Below, piece after piece: positions 33,509 to 41,743 of a DNA stretch of 45,146 nucleotides. The notes under the pieces are model-generated. The model did no database searches. It saw nothing but the letters and a program-made list of their open reading frames with translations, and was not told the DNA's origin. The stretch lies in assembly GCF_014651115.1 (NCBI RefSeq), contig NZ_BMWG01000010.1, forward strand, positions 1 to 45,146, in the 5' to 3' direction. The position numbers and the translations under genes are program-made. Position 1 is the stretch's first letter, and each line of letters opens with the position of its first letter. This stretch comes from Streptomyces inusitatus (GTDB lineage Bacteria > Actinomycetota > Actinomycetes > Streptomycetales > Streptomycetaceae).

Positions 33509-34615
33509 TCAGCGGTTCCGCCATTCCCGGCTCAGCAGCCAGGCCAGATACACCCCGCCGAGCGCCGCGGTGGCGACGCCGACCGGCAGTTGTGTCGGGG
33601 CCAGCACCCGCTGCGCGGCCAGGTCGCCGACGACCAGCAGCAGGGCTCCCATCAGCGCGGCGGGCAGCAGTCCCGACCCGGCCGAACGGGTCAGCCGGCG
33701 GGCGAGCTGGGGGGCGGCGAGCGCCACGAAGGCGATGGGGCCCGCGGCGGCGGTGGCCACCGCGGTCAGCCCGACGCTGGTCACCAGGAGGGCGAGCCTG
33801 GTCGGCTCGGCGGGGACGCCCCGGGCGCGGGCCGTCTCGTCGCCCATCTCCAGCAGCGACATCCGCCGGCCGAGGGCGAGCGCGGCGGGCACCAGGACCA
33901 GCAGCGCGAGCGCCAGCGGCAGCGCGTGCTCCCAGCGGCGGCCGTTCAGACTGCCGGTGAGCCAGAGCTGCGCGGTGTGCGCGTCGGCGAGTGCAGCGCG
34001 CGTCAGGAGATAGGCGTTGAACGAGGCGAGCATCGCGGTGGTGCCGATGCCGATCAGAATGAGGCGGAAGCCCTGCACCCCTCGCCGGAAGGCCAGCCCG
34101 TAGACCACGGCGGCGGTCGCCAGACCGCCGACGACCGCGCCGGCGGCGACGCCCTGGAGGCCGCCGCCGAGCAGCAGGATCACGATCAGCGCGCCGGTGG
34201 CCGAGCCGGTGGTGAAGCCGATGACGTCCGGGCTGCCCAGCGGATTGCGGGAGATGCTCTGGAACATCGCCCCGCTCATCCCCAGCGCCACCCCGACCAT
34301 GACGGCGACCAGCAGCCGGGGCAGCCGCAGTTCGTTGACGATGAAGTCCAGCCCGGCGGGGCCGCCGCCGAACAGCGTGGCGATCACATCGGGGACCGAG
34401 GCCTGATAGCTGCCGGTGGTCAGACTCACGACGCCCACGACCGCGGTCACCGCGGCCAGCAGCGCCCCGGCGGCCAGCGAGCGGAAGTGGAAGCGGAGGG
34501 AGACCGCCCCGGCCGGGGTGCGGAGCACCCGTCCGGTGACCGGCCTGCCCGGCCCGGCGGACTTGTGGGGCCCGGCGGACTTGTGGGCGGGGGGACCCCC
34601 GCGTACCGCGCTCAC
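33509..34615 (-). CDS. FecCD-type ferric-siderophore permease
   Basis: 368 aa, strongly hydrophobic with about nine to ten membrane segments after a charged N-terminus of about 45 residues that holds a HKSAGP repeat. Family motifs: NELRLPRLLVAVMVGVALG, GAMFQSISRNPLGSPDVIG, and GPIAFVALAAPQLARRL, the last being the cytoplasmic loop that meets the ATPase. It pairs with the neighbouring permease to form the import channel. GTG start at 34615 overlaps the previous stop (GTGA). Confidence 0.93.
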   Translation of the reverse strand: MSAVRGGPPAHKSAGPHKSAGPGRPVTGRVLRTPAGAVSLRFHFRSLAAGALLAAVTAVVGVVSLTTGSYQASVPDVIATLFGGGPAGLDFIVNELRLPRLLVAVMVGVALGMSGAMFQSISRNPLGSPDVIGFTTGSATGALIVILLLGGGLQGVAAGAVVGGLATAAVVYGLAFRRGVQGFRLILIGIGTTAMLASFNAYLLTRAALADAHTAQLWLTGSLNGRRWEHALPLALALLVLVPAALALGRRMSLLEMGDETARARGVPAEPTRLALLVTSVGLTAVATAAAGPIAFVALAAPQLARRLTRSAGSGLLPAALMGALLLVVGDLAAQRVLAPTQLPVGVATAALGGVYLAWLLSREWRNR

Positions 34616-35793
34616 AGCCCGGTGACCCTGCGTCGGCGGCTGAGCGCGATGAAGACCGGCGCGCCCAGGAACGCGGTGACGATGCCCGCCTCCAGCTCCC
34701 CCGGCGCGGCGAGCAGCCGCCCGGCGATGTCCGCGCCCAGCAGCAGGGCCGGTGCGAGCACCAGCGAATAGGCCATCACCCAGCGCTGGTCGGGGCCGGT
34801 GAGCAGCCGGACGACATGCGGGACCGCCAGGCCGACGAAGGCGATCGGCCCGGCCGCGGCGGTGGCCCCGCCGCAGAGCAGGGCGACCGCCAGTGCGCCG
34901 ATCAGCCGGGTCCGCTCGGTGTGCGCGCCCAGCGCCCGGCCGGTCTCGTCGCCGAGGGCCAGCGCGTTCAGCGGGCGGGCCAGGGCGAGCGCCACAACCA
35001 CGCCCAGCAGGATCAGCGGGCCGACCTGGAGGGCCACCGCCAGATCGCGGCCGGCGAGTGAGCCCACGTCCCAGAAGCGGAACTTGTCGAAGGTCTCCAC
35101 GTCATGGAGAAGGACGGCGGAGACGAAGGCGATCATCGCGGCGTTGATCGCCGCCCCGGCGAGCACCATCCGGTCGGGGGTGGCCGCCCGGCCGGTGGAG
35201 CCGAGCAGATAGACCAGGGTGTAGGTGGCCGCCGCGCCCAGGAAGGCGAACCAGACGTAGCCGATCGGGGAACCGACGCCCAGGAAGGAGATCGCCACCA
35301 CCACGGCGGCCGAGGCTCCGTTGTTCACGCCGAGGAGTCCGGGATCGGCCAGCGGATTGCGGGTCAGCCCCTGCATCAGCGCGCCGGCGAGCCCCAGCGC
35401 GGCGCCCGCCAGCAGCCCGAGCACGGTGCGCGGGATCCTCAGCTCCCGCACGATGAAGCCCTCTTCGCCGCCCCTGCCGTCGAAGAGCACCTCCCAGACG
35501 GCCGTGAACGGGATGCTCCGCGCGCCGACCGAGAGGCTGAGCACACAGACTCCGGCGAGCAGTACGGCACCGGCGAGCAGGCCGCCCCAGCGTTTCGTGG
35601 CGGCCCGGCGGCGCGGCGAAGGGGAGGCGGCCCCCACGGGCGGGCCGGGGGCCGTCGCGGCCGGCTCCTCCGCGGTCTTCGTCAGAAGGACGGGGGACGA
35701 ACCGCCCGGCGGATCCGGGGACTCGGCCGAGGCTGTCGCCGCCGGACCGTACCGCCTCACCACCCGGTCACCGTCGCTCCGGGAAAACGACAC
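34612..35793 (-). CDS. FecCD-type ferric-siderophore permease
   Basis: 393 aa with an extended N-terminal cytoplasmic region of about 70 residues, then about nine to ten membrane segments. Motifs: RELRIPRTVLGLLAGAALGLAGALMQGLTRNPLADPGLLGVNNGAS, split over two helices, and GPIAFVGLAVPHVVRLL near the ATPase contact. First gene of the uptake operon. GTG start at 35793 with GAAGG upstream; the iron box at 35847-35865 is 53 bp further up. Confidence 0.93.
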   Translation of the reverse strand: MSFSRSDGDRVVRRYGPAATASAESPDPPGGSSPVLLTKTAEEPAATAPGPPVGAASPSPRRRAATKRWGGLLAGAVLLAGVCVLSLSVGARSIPFTAVWEVLFDGRGGEEGFIVRELRIPRTVLGLLAGAALGLAGALMQGLTRNPLADPGLLGVNNGASAAVVVAISFLGVGSPIGYVWFAFLGAAATYTLVYLLGSTGRAATPDRMVLAGAAINAAMIAFVSAVLLHDVETFDKFRFWDVGSLAGRDLAVALQVGPLILLGVVVALALARPLNALALGDETGRALGAHTERTRLIGALAVALLCGGATAAAGPIAFVGLAVPHVVRLLTGPDQRWVMAYSLVLAPALLLGADIAGRLLAAPGELEAGIVTAFLGAPVFIALSRRRRVTGL

Positions 35794-35846
35794 AACGCCT
35801 TCACCACCAGGCCTCCCCCGTTCGCACCCAGCAGTCCATAAGTTGA

Positions 35847-35865
35847 TAAGGAAAGCCTAACCATC
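35847..35865 (-). promoter_or_regulatory. Iron box of the siderophore uptake operon
   Basis: Minus-strand reading GATGGTTAGGCTTTCCTTA keeps the central GGTTAGGCT and the CCT half, 13 of 19 consensus positions. Located 53 bp before the first permease GTG. Confidence 0.7.
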
Positions 35866-35942
35866 TCTCGCCGAACGAATCAACTTGCTCCGCACGGCAG
35901 TTGGGGTCTCGGAAAACCCTTCCAGCTTGCACACAAGTGGAC

Positions 35943-35961
35943 TTAGGCATACCTTACCTGA
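35943..35961 (+). promoter_or_regulatory. Iron box of the MFS exporter gene
   Basis: TTAGGCATACCTTACCTGA, read on the other strand TCAGGTAAGGTATGCCTAA, matches 13 of 19 consensus positions and lies 32 bp before the ATG at 35994, between divergent uptake and export genes. Confidence 0.7.
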
Positions 35962-35993
35962 GCAGTTGTGACTCGGGTACACAGGAGGTAACC

Positions 35994-37481
35994 ATGGGTG
36001 ATTCCGGCGGCCTCTCCCCGACCAGGGACACCGCGCCCGGACCGCTCCCCGGCGCCACGGGGGCGAAAGGCCGGGGGCCGTCCGCCCGCACCGGGCTGGT
36101 GCTGGCCGCGGTCTGTCTCTCCCAGCTCATCGTGGCGCTGGACATCAGCGTGGTCAATGTCGCCCTGCCCGCCATCAGCCGGGATCTGGGCTTCTCGGCG
36201 GGCTCGCTGGCCTGGGTGGTGAACGCCTACACCCTGGTCTTCGGCGGGCTGCTGCTCCTCGGGGGGCGGCTGGCCGATCTGTTCGGACACCGCCGCACCA
36301 TGATCGCCGGGCTGCTGCTGTTCGGGATCGCCTCGCTGCTGGGCGGCTTCGCGCAGACCCCGGGCCAGTTGATCGCCGCCCGGGCCGGGCAGGGGCTGGC
36401 GGGCGCGGTGCTCGCGCCGATCGGCCTCACCGTGATCATGGTCACCTTCGCGGAGGGCCCGGCCCGCAGCAGGGCGGTCGGCACCTGGGCCACCGTCGCC
36501 GGTTCCGGCAGCGCCCTGGGCGTACTGGCGGGCGGACTGCTCACCGATCTGCTCGGCTGGCGCTGGGTGATGCTGATCAATGTGCCGCTGATCGCCGTGG
36601 CCCTGCCGATAGCGATGGCGGCCGTACGGGACCGGCCGACGAGCGAGCGGCCCCGGCTCGACATCCTCGGTGCGGTGCTCGGCACCGCGTCGATGACCGC
36701 CCTGGTCTACGGCGTTCTGAGCACCGACCGGCACCCCTGGGGCTCGGCCCGGACCCTGTCCGTCCTGGGCCTGGCCGTGCTCCTCGGCCTCGCGTTCACC
36801 CTGTGGGAGCGGCGGAGCAGCGCCCCGCTGGTGCGGCTGGGGATACTCCGGACCCGCACCGTGTGGCTCTCCAACGTCAACTCGCTGCTGGTGGGCGCGG
36901 CGATGGTGAGCGGCTTCTATCTGGCCTCGCTCTACCTCCAGGACGTGCTGCGCCACACCCCTCTGGAGGCGGGCTTCGCCTTCCTGCCCTTCTGCTTCGG
37001 GGCCATCGGCGGCAGCGTGGCCGGCATGCGCCTCGTCAAGACGGTGGACCGACGGCTGCTCATCGTCGGCGGTCTGCTGCTCCTCGCCGCCGGAATGGCC
37101 TGGTTCAGTCTGGCGGACGCCTCATCGACCCTGGTCGGCGGGTTCTTCGGGCCTTCCCTGGTGGCGAGCGTCGGCATGGGGCTGAGCATGGTCACCAACA
37201 CTTATATGGGCACCTCCGGGGTGGCCCACCACGAGGCAGGTCTCGCCAGCGGACTCCTCAACGCGGGCCGCCAGTGCGGCGGGAGCATCGGCCTCGCGGT
37301 GCTCGCCACCGTCGCGGCCGCCGCGACCAGGGCCTCCGAGGGCGCGGGGGCCGGAGCCCGGGAGGCGCTGGCGGCGGGGTACGGCCGTGCCTTCCTCGTC
37401 ACCGCCGGGCTCGCGCTGGCCGCCGCCGCGCTCACCGCGGTCGCCCTCCCCCGGCTCCGGACCACCGCACGGGAAGCGTGA
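35994..37481 (+). CDS. MFS transporter, 14-TM drug/proton antiporter type, probable siderophore exporter
   Basis: 495 aa, EmrB/QacA group. Motif C-like and first-helix signature LIVALDISVVNVALPAISRDLG, then LGGRLADLFGHRRT (motif A) in the first cytoplasmic loop, followed by regularly spaced hydrophobic segments, about 14 in all. It would use the proton gradient to push the finished, iron-free siderophore out. The ATG at 35994 was chosen over upstream in-frame codons because AGGAGGT lies at 35984-35990, right spacing. An iron box just upstream ties it to the siderophore regulon. A substrate other than the siderophore cannot be excluded. Confidence 0.88.
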   Translation: MGDSGGLSPTRDTAPGPLPGATGAKGRGPSARTGLVLAAVCLSQLIVALDISVVNVALPAISRDLGFSAGSLAWVVNAYTLVFGGLLLLGGRLADLFGHRRTMIAGLLLFGIASLLGGFAQTPGQLIAARAGQGLAGAVLAPIGLTVIMVTFAEGPARSRAVGTWATVAGSGSALGVLAGGLLTDLLGWRWVMLINVPLIAVALPIAMAAVRDRPTSERPRLDILGAVLGTASMTALVYGVLSTDRHPWGSARTLSVLGLAVLLGLAFTLWERRSSAPLVRLGILRTRTVWLSNVNSLLVGAAMVSGFYLASLYLQDVLRHTPLEAGFAFLPFCFGAIGGSVAGMRLVKTVDRRLLIVGGLLLLAAGMAWFSLADASSTLVGGFFGPSLVASVGMGLSMVTNTYMGTSGVAHHEAGLASGLLNAGRQCGGSIGLAVLATVAAAATRASEGAGAGAREALAAGYGRAFLVTAGLALAAAALTAVALPRLRTTAREA

Positions 37482-37496
37482 GCCGGAGCCGGCGGA

Positions 37497-37544
37497 GGAG
37501 CGGGCGCGGCGGAACCCTGTGGGGGAATCCCCCGCGCTCGCTCC
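37497..37544. terminator. Terminator between the MFS gene and the ferredoxin gene
   Basis: A 13-bp stem with one G-T pair (GGAGCGGGCGCGG against CCGCGCTCGCTCC) encloses a smaller GGGGGAATCCCCC hairpin. It lies in the 71-bp gap between convergent genes. Confidence 0.7.
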
Positions 37545-37552
37545 ACTTCGGT

Positions 37553-37780
37553 TCATTCGCGGCGGGGGCCGATCACGGCGGTCCCTTCGTGGACGGTGAT
37601 CGCCAGGGCCGGGCAGATCTCGGCCGCCTCCAGGGCGCGTTCGTCCGGTTCCGCGCCGTCCTCACGGGCCCGTGCGCGATCGCCGTCCAGCGCGAACACC
37701 TCGGGGGCGATCGCGGCGCACATCCCCGAGCCCAGACAGAGCCGGGAGTCGACCCGTACGCTCCGGCTCACGCCGGTCAC
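37553..37780 (-). CDS. Small ferredoxin, probable [3Fe-4S], partner of the adjacent P450
   Basis: 75 aa. Cysteines at 15, 21 and 56 (CLGSGMC and ICPAL) give the C-x5-C-xn-CP spacing of the [3Fe-4S] ferredoxins that pass electrons to actinobacterial P450s. Acidic overall. GTG start at 37780 overlaps the P450 stop as GTGA, so the two are translationally coupled. A longer reading from an upstream ATG inside the P450 gene is less likely because it would add a low-quality arginine-rich leader. Confidence 0.9.
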   Translation of the reverse strand: MTGVSRSVRVDSRLCLGSGMCAAIAPEVFALDGDRARAREDGAEPDERALEAAEICPALAITVHEGTAVIGPRRE

Positions 37781-38967
37781 CAGGCGACGGGCATGGCCCG
37801 GGGGCCGCGCACCAGCATCTCGGTCTTCCACACCACATCACCGGCCAGCCGCAGCCCGGGGAATCGGGAGATCAGCCCGCCCAGGGCCTCCTGGAGCTCC
37901 AGCCGGGCCAGCGGCGCGCCGAGACAGTGGTGCGCCCCGTGGCCGAATCCGAGGTGCTGGTTGCCCTCGCGGGAGATGTCCAGGACGCCGGGGGCGGTGA
38001 ACCTCATCGCGTCACGGTTGGCCGCGCCCGCCGCGACCAGGACCGGGGTGCCCGCCCTGACGAGGGTGGTGCCGACCACGACGTCCTCGGTGGCGTACCG
38101 GGGGTGGGCCGCGCCGCTGCCCAGCGGCACGAACCGCAGGAGTTCCTCGACCGCGCCCGGGATCAGCTCCGGGCGGGCCCTCAGCAGAGCGAGCTGATCG
38201 GGGTGGTCCAGCAGGGTGAGGACGAAGTTGGGGATCTGGGTCGCGGTGGTCTCGTGCCCGGCGACCAGCACGGCCACGCACAGATCGACGAGCTCCTCCT
38301 CGGAGAGCCGGTCGCCGCCGTCCCTGGCCTCGATGAGCGCGGTCATCAGATCGTCCTGCGGCTCCTCGCGGTGGCGCTCGATCAGCCCCGCCATGTAGAC
38401 GCGCAGCTCCTCGCGGTTGGCCTCAGCCTCGGCGGCGGTGAGGGAGCTGGTCGACAGCGCCGCGTCGCTCCAGATCCGGAAGCGGGGGCGGTCCTCCAGG
38501 GGCACCCCGAGCAGCCGGCAGATCACCGCGACCGGCAGCGGCAGCGCGAAGCCGTCCACCAGGTCGGCGGGGGCCCCGGTCTCCTCCAGCGCGTCGAGGA
38601 GGCCCGCGGTGAACTCCTTGACCTGGGGCCGGAGCCGCTCGGCCGCGCGGACCGTGAACGCCTTGGCGACCAGGGAGCGGAGCCGGGTGTGGTCGGGCGG
38701 GTCCATGCTGAGGATCCCCCGGTCATTACGGCCCTCCGACTGCCGGGGCGCGTCGTGCTCGGCGGCCAGGGCGCGGCTGAACCGCTGGTCGCCCAGGACG
38801 AACCGGGCGTCCGCGTAACGGGTGACCAGCAGGGCCGGTTCGCCGTAGGGCATACGGACGGAGAGCAGGCCCTCCTGGTCTCGGGCGTGCTCATAGGCGT
38901 CGGCGAGCTGGAGCCCGTCGGCGGTGTTGAAGGGGTAGGCAAGGGGTGTGGTGGTGTCGGCTGTCAC
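37777..38967 (-). CDS. Cytochrome P450 monooxygenase
   Basis: 396 aa, bacterial class I size (CYP105/107-like in general look). I-helix AGHETT at 236-241, K-helix EELLR at 274-278, heme loop FGHGAHHCLG at 341-350 with Cys348 as the iron ligand. It is followed by its ferredoxin with a 4-bp overlap and divergent from a TetR gene. A perfect 18-bp palindrome 14 bp before its ATG is a probable operator. No iron box was seen, so nothing ties it to the siderophore except position. Substrate unknown. Confidence 0.95.
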   Translation of the reverse strand: MTADTTTPLAYPFNTADGLQLADAYEHARDQEGLLSVRMPYGEPALLVTRYADARFVLGDQRFSRALAAEHDAPRQSEGRNDRGILSMDPPDHTRLRSLVAKAFTVRAAERLRPQVKEFTAGLLDALEETGAPADLVDGFALPLPVAVICRLLGVPLEDRPRFRIWSDAALSTSSLTAAEAEANREELRVYMAGLIERHREEPQDDLMTALIEARDGGDRLSEEELVDLCVAVLVAGHETTATQIPNFVLTLLDHPDQLALLRARPELIPGAVEELLRFVPLGSGAAHPRYATEDVVVGTTLVRAGTPVLVAAGAANRDAMRFTAPGVLDISREGNQHLGFGHGAHHCLGAPLARLELQEALGGLISRFPGLRLAGDVVWKTEMLVRGPRAMPVAW

Positions 38968-38981
38968 TGCGGCCTCCCAGA

Positions 38982-38999
38982 TGTAAGCATCTGCTTACA
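38982..38999. promoter_or_regulatory. Perfect palindrome, probable operator of the TetR regulator controlling the P450 operon
   Basis: TGTAAGCA-TC-TGCTTACA has 8-bp arms and a 2-bp centre. It lies between the divergent P450 (ATG 38967) and TetR (GTG 39079) genes, close enough to the P450 start to block transcription. Confidence 0.75.
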
Positions 39000-39078
39000 A
39001 CGGTAGGCCCGGCCTCCGGGGCGGTCAACGACCGTATACAGACGTTGTTCTGACGAACCTTCGGAAAGGAACACCCTC

Positions 39079-39672
39079 GTGGAAGAAGCTCCCTGTCCGC
39101 CCGCCGGAGAACGCCGCCGCGACGCCGCCGCCACCCGGCTGCGGCTCCTCGAAGCGGCCCGGGACCTGTTCGCCGAGCGGGGCTACGAGGGGACGACGGT
39201 CCGCGAGATAGCCGAGCGGGCCGGGGCCAATCAGGCGCTGCTGTTCCGTTATTTCGGGTCGAAGCAGGGGCTGCTCACCGAGGTCGTCGCCCAGGGCGGT
39301 CTGGAGCGGCTGCGCGCGACGCCCCCCGGGGAGCTGTTCGAGGCCTCCCTGCGCTCGCTGCTGACCGGGAGCGCCACCGGCGCGGCCGACCGCTCGCTGG
39401 AGGTCTATCTGCGATCCGTCGGACGGGGCGAGGAGGAGGCGGGAACCCTGCGGGAGCTGGGCGAGGAGTACCAGAGCGCCCTGGCCACACTCTCCGGCGC
39501 CGAGGACGGGGCCCTGCGCGCCGACCTCGCCATGGCCTGGCTGCTCGGCATCGGCCTCATGCGCACGGTCGTCGCCCGCGAGCCCCTGGCGGGCGCGGAT
39601 CCCGACGCCGTCTGCCGGCTCGTCCTCGGAGCCCTCGACCATCTCTGGTCCGCCCCCGACCGGACGGAGTAG
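39079..39672 (+). CDS. TetR family transcriptional regulator
   Basis: 197 aa. DNA-binding helices about 16-65: RLRLLEAARDLFAERGYEGTTVREIAERAGANQALLFRYFGSKQGLL, a textbook TetR domain with FRYFGSK ending the recognition helix region. C-terminal helices form the ligand pocket and dimer face. GTG start at 39079 with GGAAAGGA about 9 bases upstream. Divergent from the P450-ferredoxin pair with a palindromic operator between them, so local repression of that pair is likely. Confidence 0.9.
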   Translation: MEEAPCPPAGERRRDAAATRLRLLEAARDLFAERGYEGTTVREIAERAGANQALLFRYFGSKQGLLTEVVAQGGLERLRATPPGELFEASLRSLLTGSATGAADRSLEVYLRSVGRGEEEAGTLRELGEEYQSALATLSGAEDGALRADLAMAWLLGIGLMRTVVAREPLAGADPDAVCRLVLGALDHLWSAPDRTE

Positions 39673-39843
39673 CGGCCGCGCCGGACAGGCCGCCGTACGG
39701 CGGATCCCCTTGCTGCGGCCGTGTGAAACCCGGCCGCCAATCAGGTGCGTACCGGCATGTCGCGATGCCCCGGCCGACCGCGCGGGAACGTTTCAGCGGA
39801 AGTTCCCCCCTCTCTGGTCCATCGACCGTCAAGGAGAACCATC

Positions 39844-40047
39844 ATGCGCGTCCGCGCCGTCCTGACCACCCTCGCCCTCACCGCCGCCGGAATCCTCGGC
39901 ACCACGACCGCCGCTTCGGCCCTCGACTTCGGCGACATCGTCATCTCCTCGGAGCAGAACCCGAACGTGGTGGTGGGGTGTAGCCCGCACTGGGTGGTGC
40001 TCTCGCCGTCCGTGCAGTGCGGCGTCTTCCACATCACCGCTCCTTAG
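39844..40047 (+). CDS. Small secreted protein of unknown function
   Basis: 67 aa. Sec signal peptide MRVRAVLTTLALTAAGILG with cleavage after ASA (about residue 26), leaving about 41 residues: LDFGDIVISSEQNPNVVVG then two cysteines (about 46 and 60) that could form one disulfide. AAGGAGAA ribosome site before ATG 39844. Its last 14 bp overlap the end of the convergent DUF3626-like gene. No family recognised. Confidence 0.75.
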   Translation: MRVRAVLTTLALTAAGILGTTTAASALDFGDIVISSEQNPNVVVGCSPHWVVLSPSVQCGVFHITAP

Positions 40048-40945
40048 GACATACGCCTCCGGCCGGGGGCCGGCCGCACTCCGGCACCCCGGCTCCGGCG
40101 CGGTACGACGGGTGGCCGAATCGCGCCAGGCAGTGCCAGACCTTCTTGAGGTCCTGAAGCGCGTACCGGCCCGAACGGGCGGCATCCCCGACGACCTCGG
40201 GGGTGAGCGAGCCGCCCACCGCGATCTCGGCGCCCAGGTCCACGTACCGCTGCCCCCGGTAGCCCGGACGGCGTCGCAGCTCGTCCACGCCGAGCCGGAA
40301 GCCGGGATGCCATTCCACCGGGCACGGAAGCCGGTGAGCGGCGGCCTCGACCGCCGTACCGCGATAGCTGGGGTCCAGCACCAGCGCCTCCACGTCGGCG
40401 TCGAGAGCGACCGGCCCGTGGATCTGTGCCTCGATGTGACCGTCCAGGGCGTCGAGCCCGCCGGACCGGGCCAGTTCGATGAGCGAGCAGTGGGCGGCGA
40501 CGCCGAAGTCCACAGGCTCGGTGGAGCTGTCGGGATAGCAGAACGTGGTGCGCGCGAGCGCCTCGGCGGTGAGCCTGAAGTACGAGGAGCCGAACCGGGG
40601 CGCGGCGCCGACAGGGTCGTGGCGGTGGTTCAGCGCGCCGTACACAGGGCGCTCGCGGGCCGGGGCGTGATCGTACGCGCCCGCGAAGATACGGCTCTCC
40701 CAGCGCCATCGGTCCCCGCCGGGGTGAGCGGTCAGACCGCCGTTCCCGGTGCCGGTCACGAACTGGGACCGATAGACGCCGTCCGCCGCCATGCTGTCCA
40801 GGATCGGGCGGTCTCCCGCCGTGCGATCGGGGTGGAAGTGCATCGTCACCCGTACGTCGGGAGGGAGGGGCCCGCCGGTGGAGAGGAGCGCGACATGCCG
40901 CAGGGCCTTCCGGCCCGGCGGCGAAGCGTGGTTGTGAGCGGCCAT
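40034..40945 (-). CDS. DUF3626-like protein
   Basis: 303 aa from the ATG at 40945; a 325-aa reading from 41011 would add an arginine-rich stretch with no better start. Seen: TMHFHPDR, DGVYRSQFVTGTGNGGLTA, RPVYGALNHRHDPVGAAPRFGSSYFRL and ALQDLKKVWHCLARFG. I recognise these as the DUF3626 type, a conserved bacterial family with no assigned activity. The conserved HFHPDR and NHRHDP histidines look like metal or active-site residues (inference). Stand-alone; overlaps the small secreted protein gene at its 3' end. Confidence 0.78.
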   Translation of the reverse strand: MAAHNHASPPGRKALRHVALLSTGGPLPPDVRVTMHFHPDRTAGDRPILDSMAADGVYRSQFVTGTGNGGLTAHPGGDRWRWESRIFAGAYDHAPARERPVYGALNHRHDPVGAAPRFGSSYFRLTAEALARTTFCYPDSSTEPVDFGVAAHCSLIELARSGGLDALDGHIEAQIHGPVALDADVEALVLDPSYRGTAVEAAAHRLPCPVEWHPGFRLGVDELRRRPGYRGQRYVDLGAEIAVGGSLTPEVVGDAARSGRYALQDLKKVWHCLARFGHPSYRAGAGVPECGRPPAGGVCPKER

Positions 40946-41033
40946 CCGGGCATTGTGCGGGAGCGGCGGTCGCCGCCGCACCCGAGTTCGTACGGGGGAC
41001 GCGTGTGCCAACAGGCCCGGAGGGGGTGCCGGT

Positions 41034-41513
41034 TCAGCGGTAGGCGTCGCGGCAGAGGACGGTGACGGAGGGGTCGGTGATTCCGGCGGAGCTGTCGCAG
41101 ATGTCCTTCATGCCGTAGGTCTTGCCCGGCCGGGGCGCGGGCGGCTTCGGTACCGAGGGGCGCGGCTCGTGGGCCCCCGGCCAGGGGACGCGCCGGCTCG
41201 GCGGAGGCGGCTGGGGGGTGCGGAGGGTGGGGACGGCGGGGAGGGGGCGGTCGAGGTGGGAAGGGTGGCGGGCGCTGTCGTCGGGTCGCTTCGCGGGGCG
41301 GGGCGCGGGCTTGTGGCTGGGGGAGGTGAGCTGTTCGCGGCCGGTGGGCTCGGCGGGGTGCCGGCCCCCGGCGGGGAGGGCCGACCGGCCGCCGTCCTGG
41401 GCCGGGCCGGGCGCGCCCGGCCCGCCCGTGGGCTCGGCCGGCACGGAGACGCACGCGGACAGGCCGAGGAGGACGGAGACGGACAGGACGAGGAGTACGG
41501 ACCGCTGGCGCAT
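41034..41513 (-). CDS. Putative proline-rich lipoprotein of unknown function
   Basis: 159 aa from the ATG at 41513. Signal peptide MRQRSVLLVLSVSVLLGLSAC with a lipobox LSAC, so membrane-anchored by Cys21. The middle (about 25-125) is rich in Pro, Arg and Gly and looks disordered. A short C-terminal block ICDSSAGITDPSVTVLCRDAYR holds two cysteines and is the only part that looks folded and conserved-like. Longer upstream readings are out of context. No function assignable. Confidence 0.7.
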   Translation of the reverse strand: MRQRSVLLVLSVSVLLGLSACVSVPAEPTGGPGAPGPAQDGGRSALPAGGRHPAEPTGREQLTSPSHKPAPRPAKRPDDSARHPSHLDRPLPAVPTLRTPQPPPPSRRVPWPGAHEPRPSVPKPPAPRPGKTYGMKDICDSSAGITDPSVTVLCRDAYR

Positions 41514-41743
41514 CCGGTCATCGTCCCGCGCACCGGTGCCCGCGGCCCGGCGCACACGCCCGGAGACACCGGCACGAGTGACACCCGAGGACGGACGGAG
41601 ACCTGCGCGGGATAATAATCCCGGGCCCGGCGGGGGGTGTTCGCCTAAGGTGATCCCATGCTTTGACGCATGCCCGAGGCCCGGGCGCCCCCGCCGCTCC
41701 TTCGTGTCACGGAGAAACCCGAACCCACGAAGGAGACCCCGAC

